NCBI GenBank assembly: GCA_902168225.1
Contig: CABHOW010000073.1
Span: 1-41,321 of the forward strand
DNA length: 41,321 bases
Origin: an uncultured Flavihumibacter sp.
Lineage (GTDB): Bacteria > Bacteroidota > Bacteroidia > Chitinophagales > Chitinophagaceae
Reading direction: 5' to 3'
In this document: one piece after another, positions 24,413 through 31,732 of the stretch
Position numbering within the stretch: position 1 is the stretch's first letter
Layout of the letters: the number at the start of each line of letters is the position of its first letter
Notes under the pieces: model-generated
What the model saw: the letters and a program-made list of their open reading frames with translations, nothing else
What the model was told of the DNA's origin: nothing
Database searches by the model: none
Translations under genes and position numbers: made by a program

Positions 24413-25669
24413 ATGATTGAGTTGAAAAAATACGACAAAGGAAAAATAATACTTCTTTGCGGAGTTTTTTTGGTAATGACTGGATTTGGAATGACACTTC
24501 CTGTACTTCCGTTTTACATTGAAAAGATTCTGTCGTACAGGGATATTTCATCCAATAGAGTTTCCCTTCATATAGGATTAATAACTGGTGCTTTCCCGCT
24601 AACACAATTCCTTTTCGCACCATACCTCGGTTCACTATCTGATAAAGTTGGGAGAAGGCCACTCATCTTAACAGGCATCGCAGGATTTTCGATTTCAACC
24701 TTTATTTTCTCATTGGGTGAAAGTTTGGTGCTGATTTATATCTCCCGTTTGATAGCAGGAATTTTTGCAGCTTCTTTTGTAACTGCATCGGGAGCATACA
24801 TTGCTGATAAAACTCCAAAAGAAAAAAGAGGAAAGAATTTTGCAATATTGAATGGTGTAGCAGGATTAGGTGCTGTTACAGGCCATTTGCTGGGCAATCT
24901 TTTTTCAAATATCAGCATTCAGTTTAAATTTCTATTCACACAGTTCACACTTGATAAATATTCTTCCCCCTTTGTTTTTTCTTCTTTGCTTACAATAGCA
25001 GTACTGGTATTGTATGTAATTTTATTACCAGAATCAAACAATATTTCTAATAAAACAATAGAACAAGGGGCAACAAAAACAAAAATATCTTTTATCCCAA
25101 GCTTTAAATCCCTTAAAAAAGCGTTCATCCTATTGCTGGCATTATCTTTCTTCAGCCAGCTTGCACATTCTATGTTTGAAGGCACATTTGCTATTCATTC
25201 TCAACGATTCTTTTTATTCGGGCCAAAGCAAATGAGCATTGTCCTTATTATTTGTGGTTTGCTGATGGGCTTACTGCAATTAGGACCAATTGCATGGTTA
25301 ATTGAAAAGAAAGGTGAAAGGGCATTATTGCCTTTCGGTTGCCTGTTCCTGGGTATTGGTCTGTTCATGCTCACTATTTCAAGGGAAATGGGATGGATTC
25401 TGTTTTACGTCTCTTTCATCTCAGTCGGAATAGCAATCCTCACACCAAGCCTGACATCACTTGTTACAAAGGATTCTGGAAAAGAATATGGAACATCATT
25501 GGGCATTTTTAGTGCCGTTAATAGTTTGGGCCAGGTTGCAGGTGTGGTAATGGGGGGAATAATTATGATATGGTCTGACCATCTTGCGTATTGGATTGTT
25601 GCAGTGATTCTCGTCGTGTTTTCTTATTTAGTTTTGCCGAAAACTACATTGTTAGTTCGTAAAGGCTGA
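24413..25669 (+). CDS. MFS transporter, drug-resistance (DHA1/Tet-like) type
   Basis: 418 residues with 12 predicted membrane helices. The motif A region reads Gly-Ser-Leu-Ser-Asp-Lys-Val-Gly-Arg-Arg-Pro between TM2 and TM3, and the second-half loop 8-9 follows Gly-Glu-Arg-Ala-Leu-Leu-Pro. The start Gly-Met-Thr-Leu-Pro-Val-Leu-Pro-Phe-Tyr resembles Tet-type and related DHA1 proteins. It begins 24 bases after the second adaptor gene and is the last gene before a long gap and a new promoter, so it probably closes the Cu/Ag operon. The substrate is unknown; metal complexes or organic compounds are possible. Confidence 0.83.
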   Translation: MIELKKYDKGKIILLCGVFLVMTGFGMTLPVLPFYIEKILSYRDISSNRVSLHIGLITGAFPLTQFLFAPYLGSLSDKVGRRPLILTGIAGFSISTFIFSLGESLVLIYISRLIAGIFAASFVTASGAYIADKTPKEKRGKNFAILNGVAGLGAVTGHLLGNLFSNISIQFKFLFTQFTLDKYSSPFVFSSLLTIAVLVLYVILLPESNNISNKTIEQGATKTKISFIPSFKSLKKAFILLLALSFFSQLAHSMFEGTFAIHSQRFFLFGPKQMSIVLIICGLLMGLLQLGPIAWLIEKKGERALLPFGCLFLGIGLFMLTISREMGWILFYVSFISVGIAILTPSLTSLVTKDSGKEYGTSLGIFSAVNSLGQVAGVVMGGIIMIWSDHLAYWIVAVILVVFSYLVLPKTTLLVRKG

Positions 25670-25842
25670 AGCATTATTAAACTAATTGCTAACCCTAAAA
25701 ACTTATGCAGGAGATTGGGGATAGTAGAATCTACCATATTATAGAAAGATTACAAATGGAAGGGAACCACATAATTTTACAAATTTTTTTCATAATTGTG
25801 TAACTTAAAAAACGCTTCCAATGGCTACTTTTACGGTCAAAA

Positions 25843-25874
25843 TTGCTATTTTACCCAAAATAGCTTTACTTTTG
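25843..25874 (+). promoter_or_regulatory. Bacteroidota-type promoter of the second efflux operon
   Basis: TTG at 25843-25845, a 21-base spacer, and TACTTTTG at 25867-25874, which matches the Bacteroidota -7 consensus TAnnTTTG exactly. The start codon follows at 25886, so the transcript would have a very short leader (about 5-7 bases). The upstream part of the gap (25670-25842) holds no credible gene; it is AT-rich with a short GTAGA-A-TCTAC palindrome at 25724-25734. Assigned by consensus only; no transcription data. Confidence 0.62.
25845..25864. promoter_or_regulatory. 20-bp perfect palindrome inside the promoter spacer, probable operator
   Basis: GCTATTTT (25845-25852) and AAAATAGC (25857-25864) are perfect reverse complements with ACCC between them. 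The palindrome fills the gap between the -33 and -7 boxes, the usual position for a metal-responsive repressor or a MerR-like activator. The local ArsR protein (11483) is a candidate, since half-sites GCTAT/ATAGC also occur as a palindrome upstream of its gene at 11372-11385, with a shorter centre. Binding is not shown by the sequence. Confidence 0.5.
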
Positions 25875-25885
25875 CGAAAGGTTAA

Positions 25886-26410
25886 ATGAAAAGAAATATA
25901 TCCATACGATTAAAAGCAGTGTTGCTATTATTGGTATTCTCCCTGAATACCATAATCGGTTTTGCATGTGCTGTTGGTGTGGATATGGGTTTTAATTCCC
26001 CTCATCATAACGAAACAGAAGAGCCTGCGGAAGTGCATATTCATGGTAATGGCAAAAAGCATGTTCATGAGAAAGAAACATCAGAAGTAACAACTCATGT
26101 GCATGAAGATGGTATCAAACACCAACATGATAGTGAGCCAGTAAAACAAATTCCTGCTGATGGCAATAATTTACTTACAAAAGATGATGGTGGGTGCTGT
26201 ACCAATGAAGTACAGGCGTTTCAAAATTTAGATAAAAATGTTTCTGTAAATACTGGTATAAGTGTGCCGGTGTTTGTGGCAATCCTGAGTATTTATTTAG
26301 ATATTAATTTTTCAACAGCTCTCAAAGATTTTCCTGTAAACTATAAGGCCCGTTTTTATTACCCCCCACCGCCTGACATACGCATAGCGATTCAGCGTTT
26401 CCAGATTTGA
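25886..26410 (+). CDS. HYC_CC_PP-family metal-linked periplasmic protein
   Basis: 174 residues. An N-terminal signal or anchor (about 9-28) is followed by Phe-Ala-Cys-Ala-Val, then a His-rich linker with many His-x-His pairs (about 40-82: His-Ile-His, His-Val-His, His-Gln-His). A Cys-Cys pair (104-105, Gly-Gly-Cys-Cys-Thr-Asn) and the ending Tyr-Tyr-Pro-Pro-Pro-Pro-Asp-Ile-Arg-Ile-Ala (158-168) are the marks of the HYC_CC_PP family of Bacteroidota. Members usually lie first in operons with TolC and CzcA genes, as here. It probably binds divalent or soft metal ions in the periplasm. Its stop codon is inside the left arm of the 90-nt structured element. Confidence 0.88.
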   Translation: MKRNISIRLKAVLLLLVFSLNTIIGFACAVGVDMGFNSPHHNETEEPAEVHIHGNGKKHVHEKETSEVTTHVHEDGIKHQHDSEPVKQIPADGNNLLTKDDGGCCTNEVQAFQNLDKNVSVNTGISVPVFVAILSIYLDINFSTALKDFPVNYKARFYYPPPPDIRIAIQRFQI

Positions 26411-26496
26411 TTACTGTAAAACTGGTAAAGCTTTGTGCTTTATCCAACTTCATTTTGCGTATCGCAATTTGAGGCTATTTGTTTTACCGTAATCAA
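26407..26496 (+). promoter_or_regulatory. 90-nt structured element over the TolC leader
   Basis: Left arm 26407-26422 (TTGATTACTGTAAAAC) and right arm 26481-26496 (GTTTTACCGTAATCAA) pair in 15 of 16 positions. Inside are two further hairpins: GGTAAAGC/GCTTTATCC with one bulge, and TTGCG/CGCAA with a 3-base loop near 26456-26468. Together they make a three-way-junction RNA. The left arm covers the stop of the HYC_CC_PP gene and the right arm ends 5 bases before the TolC start at 26502, covering the ribosome-binding region, so it could control translation of the pump operon. A small mobile element (MITE) with terminal repeats is the alternative. Confidence 0.45.
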
Positions 26497-26501
26497 TTTT
26501 T

Positions 26502-27692
26502 ATGTTCAGATACAGTATCATAGTTTTTCTTACAGCAATTATCAGTTTACCGGCAGCGGCACAGCAGATGCTTACAGAAGACGAAGCTGTGACCAAAGCG
26601 TTAGCCAATAATAAGAATATTCAGGCCGCATCACTTCAAGTAAAGCAGCAGCAGCAGTTACTGAAATCAGCTATCAATCTTCCCAATCCGGATTTTTTCC
26701 TTGAAAGCCCGACGGGTAAGTTTTATACTGGTAGTATTACCCAATCATTTGAATTTCCAACAGTGTACAGTAATCAATATCGTTTGCAAAAACAGCAAAT
26801 TGGTGTGGCACAAAAGGAAAAGCAGTTAACAGAAGCAGAGTTAAAATACCGGGTTAGGGTTTTATATCTTGAGGTACAGTATGCTGATTCGCTTTCCACA
26901 CAATTATATATTCAAGATACATTGTATGAAAAGATTAAACTGTCGGCCATACGCCAGTTTAAAGCCGGGCAAATTGATTACCTGCAACAAACTTTTGCTG
27001 AAACGCAGTATGGAGAAATTCATAATCAGTACCAGCAGTCGCTTATAAGAGCCAAATCTTTAAAGGCACAGTTGCAGTGGTTCACAGGTATTAAAGATTC
27101 TATAAGAGTAGAACCGCTTACCGTTGCACTTTCTCAGACACAGGAAACTTTTGCACCTGATTCCACAGCGTTGCTTTCAAATCCCGCCGTACAACTATTA
27201 CAGCAACAGGAGAATGTTGCCAAGCAAAATATTGTATTACAAAAAAGTAAGGCATTGCCCGGTTTGGCTTTTGGCTATTTCAACCAGGGGGAACGGGATA
27301 CGAAATGGTTTAACCGTTTTAGAGTTGGCGTAACAATTCCGTTATGGTTTGGCCAGTATAAAAGCAATATCAATGCTGCTAAAACAGAGCAGCAGGTTAT
27401 TCAAAGCAAACAACAGGGCTTACAGCAGGAATTATCTGCACAGGTTATAAACGCAAGCAGCGAAATGCAAACCAATTGGCAGTCTGTTAACTACTACCGG
27501 CAAACCGGTTTAAAAAAAGCACAGGAAGTTATTAGCACTTCACAACGCTTTTTTGTAAGCGGTGAAATTGATTATATCAGTTTATTAAGAAACAGCAATG
27601 ATGCATACACCGTTTATCAGAAATACCTGGAAGCGGTAAGAAATTATAATCTCAGTGTTATCAATCACAAATATTTAATGGGTCAGTTATGA
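26502..27692 (+). CDS. TolC-family outer-membrane channel of the second efflux system (CzcC-like)
   Basis: 396 residues. Signal peptide 1-20 ends Ala-Ala-Ala-Gln. Long coiled-coil helices with Leu-Gln-Val-Lys-Gln-Gln-Gln-Gln and the repeated hairpin with Phe-Val-Ser-Gly-Glu-Ile-Asp-Tyr-Ile-Ser-Leu-Leu-Arg are typical of TolC/CzcC/CnrC proteins. The strand Ser-Ile-Thr-Gln-Ser-Phe-Glu-Phe-Pro-Thr is the usual barrel strand of the heavy-metal group. The stop overlaps the adaptor start by 4 bases (ATGA), so the two are translationally coupled. It should form the exit duct for the CzcA-like pump at 32812. Confidence 0.85.
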   Translation: MFRYSIIVFLTAIISLPAAAQQMLTEDEAVTKALANNKNIQAASLQVKQQQQLLKSAINLPNPDFFLESPTGKFYTGSITQSFEFPTVYSNQYRLQKQQIGVAQKEKQLTEAELKYRVRVLYLEVQYADSLSTQLYIQDTLYEKIKLSAIRQFKAGQIDYLQQTFAETQYGEIHNQYQQSLIRAKSLKAQLQWFTGIKDSIRVEPLTVALSQTQETFAPDSTALLSNPAVQLLQQQENVAKQNIVLQKSKALPGLAFGYFNQGERDTKWFNRFRVGVTIPLWFGQYKSNINAAKTEQQVIQSKQQGLQQELSAQVINASSEMQTNWQSVNYYRQTGLKKAQEVISTSQRFFVSGEIDYISLLRNSNDAYTVYQKYLEAVRNYNLSVINHKYLMGQL

Positions 27693-29362
27693 AACGATTA
27701 ATCATTCAATTTCTATTTGGACTATTACCGGTAATGGCATTTGCACACGGCGGCGAAGACCACGGTGATGCTAAAAAAACAAGTATATCACCTGTAAGCT
27801 ATTTCTCGGCTGAGGCTGCTTCAGAAATATATGAAGTGTTGCTAAAGTACAACCCGATAGTACCGGGCAAGGAAACATCGCTTCGCCTGTACTTAAGTGA
27901 GTACAACACTAATAAACCCATTGACAGCGCCAAGCTGGAAATAACAGTGGCTGGTAATCCCAACATAAAAATTACTGTGGTGAGGATTGATAAGGGAGTG
28001 TTTGAACTGAAAGCTACTTTCCCGGAAAAGAAAGCATACAATCTTGTACTAAACATCAATAGTTATGCAGGTATTGACTTAATTCAGCTAAACAATGTTG
28101 AAGCAGGAAAAGAATTGGCTGCAACAGTTACAACAGAAAGTACCCCTCACTCTCATTGGTACAGCAGCAATTGGTTTTTTGGATTGATAGGTTTGCTGAT
28201 TGGCTTACTCGTTATGTTTTTTGTAAACAAAAGCCGCAGCAGGAAAATGATTGCGGTAGCTATTATTTTATTTTGCCTTTTACCTACAGCTACATATAAT
28301 CCGGTTTCGGCACATGATGGCCATGACGAAGCTGGTGCTGCAAAAGGTGGTGGTTCTTCCACAACTTTTATAGTTGAGAAAGAAACACAGTTCCTTTTTA
28401 ATATTCAAACGCAAAAAATAGGTACAGGAGATTTTAATGAGTCATCTGTTTTATTAGGAACTGTAATTGCTGCTCCGCAAGGCCGGGCAGTAATACAAAC
28501 ACCGCAGGCTGGTAAAATTGTTTCCTTAAGAGTAGCCCCCGGTCAAAAGGTTGGTAAAGGACAAGTGGTAGCTGTTATAGAACAACAGGTAGATGCCGGC
28601 ACACAAATCAGCATCATTTCTCAAAGTAATAGTGTAAATGCCGAGTATGAAGCCGCCAAAGCACAATATGAAAGGTTGCTTGGCATAGCAGACATTGCAG
28701 CTAAAAAAGATATTACCGAAGCAAAAGCCAGGTATGAAAGTGCTAAGAAAAATAAAGCACTCTTTGATGCAAATACAGGAAGGAATACAGGCAATACAAA
28801 GGCAATAACACTTACCTCTCCTGTTAGTGGCGTTGTGGGCACTTTTAACTATGCAATTGGTGCTGTTGTAAACAGCGGAGAAACTTTGTTTGAAATAACC
28901 AACCTTGACCAGGTGTTTGTAGAAGCCCAGGTATTTGCAACAGACGCTGAAAAATTGAAATCAGCAACAGGGTTTACCACCATTTCAAATGCGGATACAC
29001 TGGTTTATAAATTGAAAATGATTAGCACTGCCCAATCTGTTAACAGCGGCAATCAATCTCAAAAAGTAGTATTTGAACTTATCAATCCTAAAGGTCAGTT
29101 TAAGATTGGAGAAAATGTAAATGTGCGAATGACAGGAAGTAATGTTATACGACAAGTTGTAATACCCAATGAAGCAATTACAGATGTGAACGGTAAGCCA
29201 GCCATTTTTATAAAAGGTAAGGCTGAACAGTTTAGCATCAGCTTCGTAGTAAAAGGGCAAAGCAATGACAAGTTTACTGTTATTACCAAAGGCACTGAAG
29301 ACGGTGAACGGATAGTTACTGCTAATGTGTATCAGATGAAAATGATGTATTTAAATCAATAA
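27689..29362 (+). CDS. CzcB-like RND adaptor fused to an N-terminal periplasmic domain
   Basis: 557 residues, about 150 longer than a usual adaptor. Residues 1-19 are a signal peptide, 20-155 a His-rich start (Ala-His-Gly-Gly-Glu-Asp-His) and a beta-sandwich of the YtkA/CopC-like kind. A membrane helix (162-180), a basic turn (Lys-Ser-Arg-Ser-Arg-Lys, 181-186) and a second hydrophobic stretch with the look of a signal peptide (187-206) follow. Then come Ala-His-Asp-Gly-His-Asp and a complete adaptor: Gly-Lys-Ile-Val-Ser-Leu-Arg-Val-Ala-Pro-Gly-Gln-Lys-Val, helical hairpin, barrel. This looks like a fusion of two formerly separate secreted proteins. Partner of the TolC gene before it and the pump at 32812. 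Confidence 0.85.
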   Translation: MKRLIIQFLFGLLPVMAFAHGGEDHGDAKKTSISPVSYFSAEAASEIYEVLLKYNPIVPGKETSLRLYLSEYNTNKPIDSAKLEITVAGNPNIKITVVRIDKGVFELKATFPEKKAYNLVLNINSYAGIDLIQLNNVEAGKELAATVTTESTPHSHWYSSNWFFGLIGLLIGLLVMFFVNKSRSRKMIAVAIILFCLLPTATYNPVSAHDGHDEAGAAKGGGSSTTFIVEKETQFLFNIQTQKIGTGDFNESSVLLGTVIAAPQGRAVIQTPQAGKIVSLRVAPGQKVGKGQVVAVIEQQVDAGTQISIISQSNSVNAEYEAAKAQYERLLGIADIAAKKDITEAKARYESAKKNKALFDANTGRNTGNTKAITLTSPVSGVVGTFNYAIGAVVNSGETLFEITNLDQVFVEAQVFATDAEKLKSATGFTTISNADTLVYKLKMISTAQSVNSGNQSQKVVFELINPKGQFKIGENVNVRMTGSNVIRQVVIPNEAITDVNGKPAIFIKGKAEQFSISFVVKGQSNDKFTVITKGTEDGERIVTANVYQMKMMYLNQ

Positions 29363-29377
29363 TTAAAATAAACAAAC

Positions 29378-29827
29378 ATGAAAAAAATTTTAATGATGTT
29401 TTTGCTGCTGGCAACAGGTACAGTAGCCTTTACACAAACCAGCGATAAAGAAGCTGTAAAGACAGTATTAAACAATTACAAAAAAGCTATTGAAAAATTA
29501 GACACCACAGGTGTAGTGAATCTCTTCGTAAAAGATTCCAAAGTATTTGAGCAGGCAAAAGATGAAGGCACCATTGGTCATTACCTGGAGCATCACCTTG
29601 GGCCTGAATTAAAAGATTTTAAGTCCTTCACCTTTAGCGACTATAAGGTTGATGTGACTGTAACAGGTGAATACGCCTTCTCAACGGAGACTTATATCTA
29701 TACCATCATTCTTGCTAAAGATGGCAAAGAAATAAAAAGCCAGGGAGTGGCTACCTCGGTTTTAAAGAAAACAAAAGACGGCTGGAAAATTGTGCAAACA
29801 CATTCTTCATTCAGAAAAGCAAAATAA
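29378..29827 (+). CDS. Secreted NTF2/SnoaL-like protein
   Basis: 149 residues. Signal peptide 1-19 ends Ala-Phe-Thr-Gln. The mature domain has the NTF2-like layout: long N-terminal helix (Val-Lys-Thr-Val-Leu-Asn-Asn-Tyr-Lys-Lys-Ala), Asp-Thr-Thr-Gly-Val-Val-Asn-Leu-Phe, a central His-rich helix (Gly-His-Tyr-Leu-Glu-His-His-Leu), then four strands and the ending Gly-Trp-Lys-Ile-Val-Gln-Thr-His-Ser-Ser, typical of DUF4440/SnoaL-like proteins. The His cluster could bind metal. It lies 15 bases after the adaptor in the efflux operon. Enzymatic activity cannot be assigned. Confidence 0.75.
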   Translation: MKKILMMFLLLATGTVAFTQTSDKEAVKTVLNNYKKAIEKLDTTGVVNLFVKDSKVFEQAKDEGTIGHYLEHHLGPELKDFKSFTFSDYKVDVTVTGEYAFSTETYIYTIILAKDGKEIKSQGVATSVLKKTKDGWKIVQTHSSFRKAK

Positions 29828-29852
29828 ATCTCAAACTATAAAAAAAGAAAAA

Positions 29853-30209
29853 ATGAAACAAATCAGAGTCTTCCTTTTAATGTCAATTGCAGTTTGTAGT
29901 CTTACTGCTGTAAATGCACAATCATCAAAAACAAAAAATAAAACTGCAGTTGTAGATACGGTCGTTTATCAATGCCCCATGAAATGTGAGGGAGATAAAA
30001 CCTATGATAAAGCAGGTAAATGCCCTAAATGCAATATGGATTTGAAAGCTGTATCAAAACCCGTTGCCGCCATTTACCAATGCCCCATGAAATGTGAAGG
30101 AGATAAGACTTACGATAAAGCAGGTAAATGCCCTAAGTGCAATATGAACCTAACCAAGGTGCAGGCAAAAAAATCATCAGACAATCATACCGGTCATAAT
30201 CATAATTAA
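29853..30209 (+). CDS. Periplasmic protein with two tandem heavy-metal-binding domains
   Basis: 118 residues from the ATG at 29853, which starts a clean signal peptide (cleaved after about Asn-Ala-Gln, residue 23); the frame is open further upstream, to 29790, inside the previous gene, which I reject as start. The mature part is two copies of a variant heavy-metal-binding domain: Tyr-Gln-Cys41-Pro-Met-Lys-Cys45 ... Cys57-Pro-Lys-Cys60-Asn-Met62, repeated at Cys77, Cys81, Cys93, Cys96 and Met98. The usual Met-His-Pro is replaced by Met-Lys-Cys, adding a Cys in each copy. The tail ends in His-Thr-Gly-His-Asn-His-Asn. Probable periplasmic metal buffer or chaperone. Confidence 0.85.
   Translation: MKQIRVFLLMSIAVCSLTAVNAQSSKTKNKTAVVDTVVYQCPMKCEGDKTYDKAGKCPKCNMDLKAVSKPVAAIYQCPMKCEGDKTYDKAGKCPKCNMNLTKVQAKKSSDNHTGHNHN
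29967..30146 (+). repeat. Tandem 108-bp repeat coding for the two metal-binding domains
   Basis: The 72 bases at 29967-30038 and those at 30075-30146 match in 66 of 72 positions, at a period of 108 bases. All six differences are silent third-position changes, so both copies encode almost identical domains and both appear to be under selection. This is a duplication inside the gene at 29853. Confidence 0.8.
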
Positions 30210-30230
30210 CTAATCAATTAAATAAAACAA

Positions 30231-31226
30231 ATGAAACAAGTATTAAAAATTACGATTGCAATTTTCGCTATCAGCACTGTTGCAGTTTTTGCAGCATGTA
30301 ATAACAGCGGCGATAAAAAGGCTTCTGCAGCCGATACCACAAAAACAGAAATGTCACATGAGGGTGGCGACCACATCTATGCCTGCCCCATGCACCCTGA
30401 AGTAACAGGCAAAGAAGGCGACACTTGCCCTAAATGTGGCATGAAGCTGGAACATAATGATAATGCTGGTGGCCCAAGCAATGTTAGTATGCAGTTTACA
30501 GCAACTCCTGCATCTCCAAAGCCGGGTGAAGAAGTTACTTTATCCATGACTCCAAAAATAAAAGATAAACCTACTGAGCAAGTGCCATTGGATGTTGAAC
30601 ATACTAAAAAGATACACCTCATTGTGGTTAGTGATGACCTTAGCTGGTTTGACCATATACATCCTGAGCTGAACGCAGATGGCTCTTATACGGTAAAAGA
30701 AAAATTTCCAGCTTCCGGCAAATACACCTTGTTTGCTGATTATAAGCCAAGCGGTGCCAATCATACGGTTGACTATCTGAATGTGACTGTGGCTGGAACA
30801 GTGCCAGCAGCAAAAGTTTATGGAGCAGATAAATTAACCGGCACCGCCGGTGATGGGTTCTCTGTTTCACTTACTCCTGAAGGTGGTAAATTTTTAACCA
30901 ATATGGCCATGCACATTAATGGAGTAGTGATGCTGAACGGCAAAGAAGTGGATGTAACAACCTTAGAAGATTACCTCGGAGCAAAAGCCCACATGGTAGT
31001 GGTTAGCCTTGCTGATAAAAAATATTTGCATGTTCACCCAAGTGTGGAAGGCGGCAAGTTTGATTTGCATACCACTTTTGAAAAGCCCGGTGTGTACCGT
31101 GGCTGGATACAATTCCAAAGTAAAGGAAAAGTTTATACAAGCGACTTTGTAATGAATGTAGCAGAAGGCAATGCCGATAATATGAAAGGTATGGATAAGA
31201 AGAAAGACGAACATGCGGAACATTAA
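30231..31226 (+). CDS. Metal-binding lipoprotein with YtkA-like repeats
   Basis: 331 residues. The lipobox is Phe-Ala-Ala-Cys23. A heavy-metal-binding domain follows (about 50-74): Tyr-Ala-Cys52-Pro-Met54-His55-Pro and Cys66-Pro-Lys-Cys69-Gly-Met71. Two related beta-sandwich repeats follow, each with a signature of hydrophobic strand then His: Lys-Ile-His-Leu-Ile-Val-Val-Ser-Asp-Asp-Leu-Ser-Trp-Phe-Asp-His-Ile-His-Pro (about 127-145) and Ala-His-Met-Val-Val-Val-Ser-x6-Leu-His-Val-His-Pro (about 251-268). The ending is His/Met-rich. It resembles copper-binding YtkA-like proteins. Probable metal capture or delivery to the CzcA-like pump. Confidence 0.8.
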   Translation: MKQVLKITIAIFAISTVAVFAACNNSGDKKASAADTTKTEMSHEGGDHIYACPMHPEVTGKEGDTCPKCGMKLEHNDNAGGPSNVSMQFTATPASPKPGEEVTLSMTPKIKDKPTEQVPLDVEHTKKIHLIVVSDDLSWFDHIHPELNADGSYTVKEKFPASGKYTLFADYKPSGANHTVDYLNVTVAGTVPAAKVYGADKLTGTAGDGFSVSLTPEGGKFLTNMAMHINGVVMLNGKEVDVTTLEDYLGAKAHMVVVSLADKKYLHVHPSVEGGKFDLHTTFEKPGVYRGWIQFQSKGKVYTSDFVMNVAEGNADNMKGMDKKKDEHAEH

Positions 31227-31262
31227 TACTCAATTTATTTTCTAACAATAAAATTTAAAACA

Positions 31263-31691
31263 ATGAAAAAAATAACAATCCTGATGACGGTGATGCTGAT
31301 AGCAACTTTTACAACATTTGCTCAGCAGAGCGGCGGCGACCACAAACATGGCTCACCACATGGAGGAACGGTAAAAACAGCCGGTGATTTCCATATTGAA
31401 GTAACTGTAAAAGATGGAATGCTGATGGCGTATTTACTCGATGCTAACGAAAAGGCCATGAAAAATACCGGGGTAAAGGGAACAGCATTAATTCAAACTG
31501 CCGACGGGCAAACTTCAACCAATCCATTAATCCCAAGCGGTACAGAAGGCTTTATGTACACACTTGACAAAGCTAAAAAGTACAATAAGGCAATTGTAAC
31601 TTTTACAACCGGTGATAAAACCGCATCGGCTTCTTTTGACCTTACGGCAAATGCTAAGCCTGCAGCAGATGGACACAATCATCAACATTAA
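31263..31691 (+). CDS. His-rich periplasmic beta-sandwich protein
   Basis: 142 residues. Signal peptide 1-20 ends Thr-Phe-Ala-Gln. The mature start is His-rich (Gly-Asp-His-Lys-His-Gly-Ser-Pro-His-Gly-Gly-Thr-Val), then a small beta-sandwich (Phe-His-Ile-Glu-Val-Thr-Val-Lys-Asp-Gly-Met-Leu-Met-Ala-Tyr-Leu-Leu-Asp), and a His-rich end (His-Asn-His-Gln-His). The pattern is common in Bacteroidota efflux operons, and the likely role is periplasmic metal binding. It is the last gene before the 33-base hairpin at 31700. No enzymatic motif. Confidence 0.75.
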   Translation: MKKITILMTVMLIATFTTFAQQSGGDHKHGSPHGGTVKTAGDFHIEVTVKDGMLMAYLLDANEKAMKNTGVKGTALIQTADGQTSTNPLIPSGTEGFMYTLDKAKKYNKAIVTFTTGDKTASASFDLTANAKPAADGHNHQH

Positions 31692-31699
31692 AAGGTAAA

Positions 31700-31732
31700 A
31701 TATCATGGCAGGCTATCTACCTGCCATGATAT
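31700..31732 (+). promoter_or_regulatory. Strong 13-bp stem hairpin over the start of the CREST gene
   Basis: ATATCATGGCAGG (31700-31712) and CCTGCCATGATAT (31720-31732) are perfect reverse complements with a 7-base loop. It begins 8 bases after the stop of the gene at 31263 and contains both in-frame start codons (31705 and 31726) of the following gene. No T tract follows, so it is not a plain intrinsic terminator. It can hide the start site or act as an attenuator or processing site that separates the metal-binding genes from the CREST and pump genes. Confidence 0.6.

Noticed and set aside
29790..29852. Start at 29790 for the tandem metal-binding-domain protein
   Set aside because: It lies inside the preceding NTF2-like gene and would bury the signal peptide that begins at 29853.
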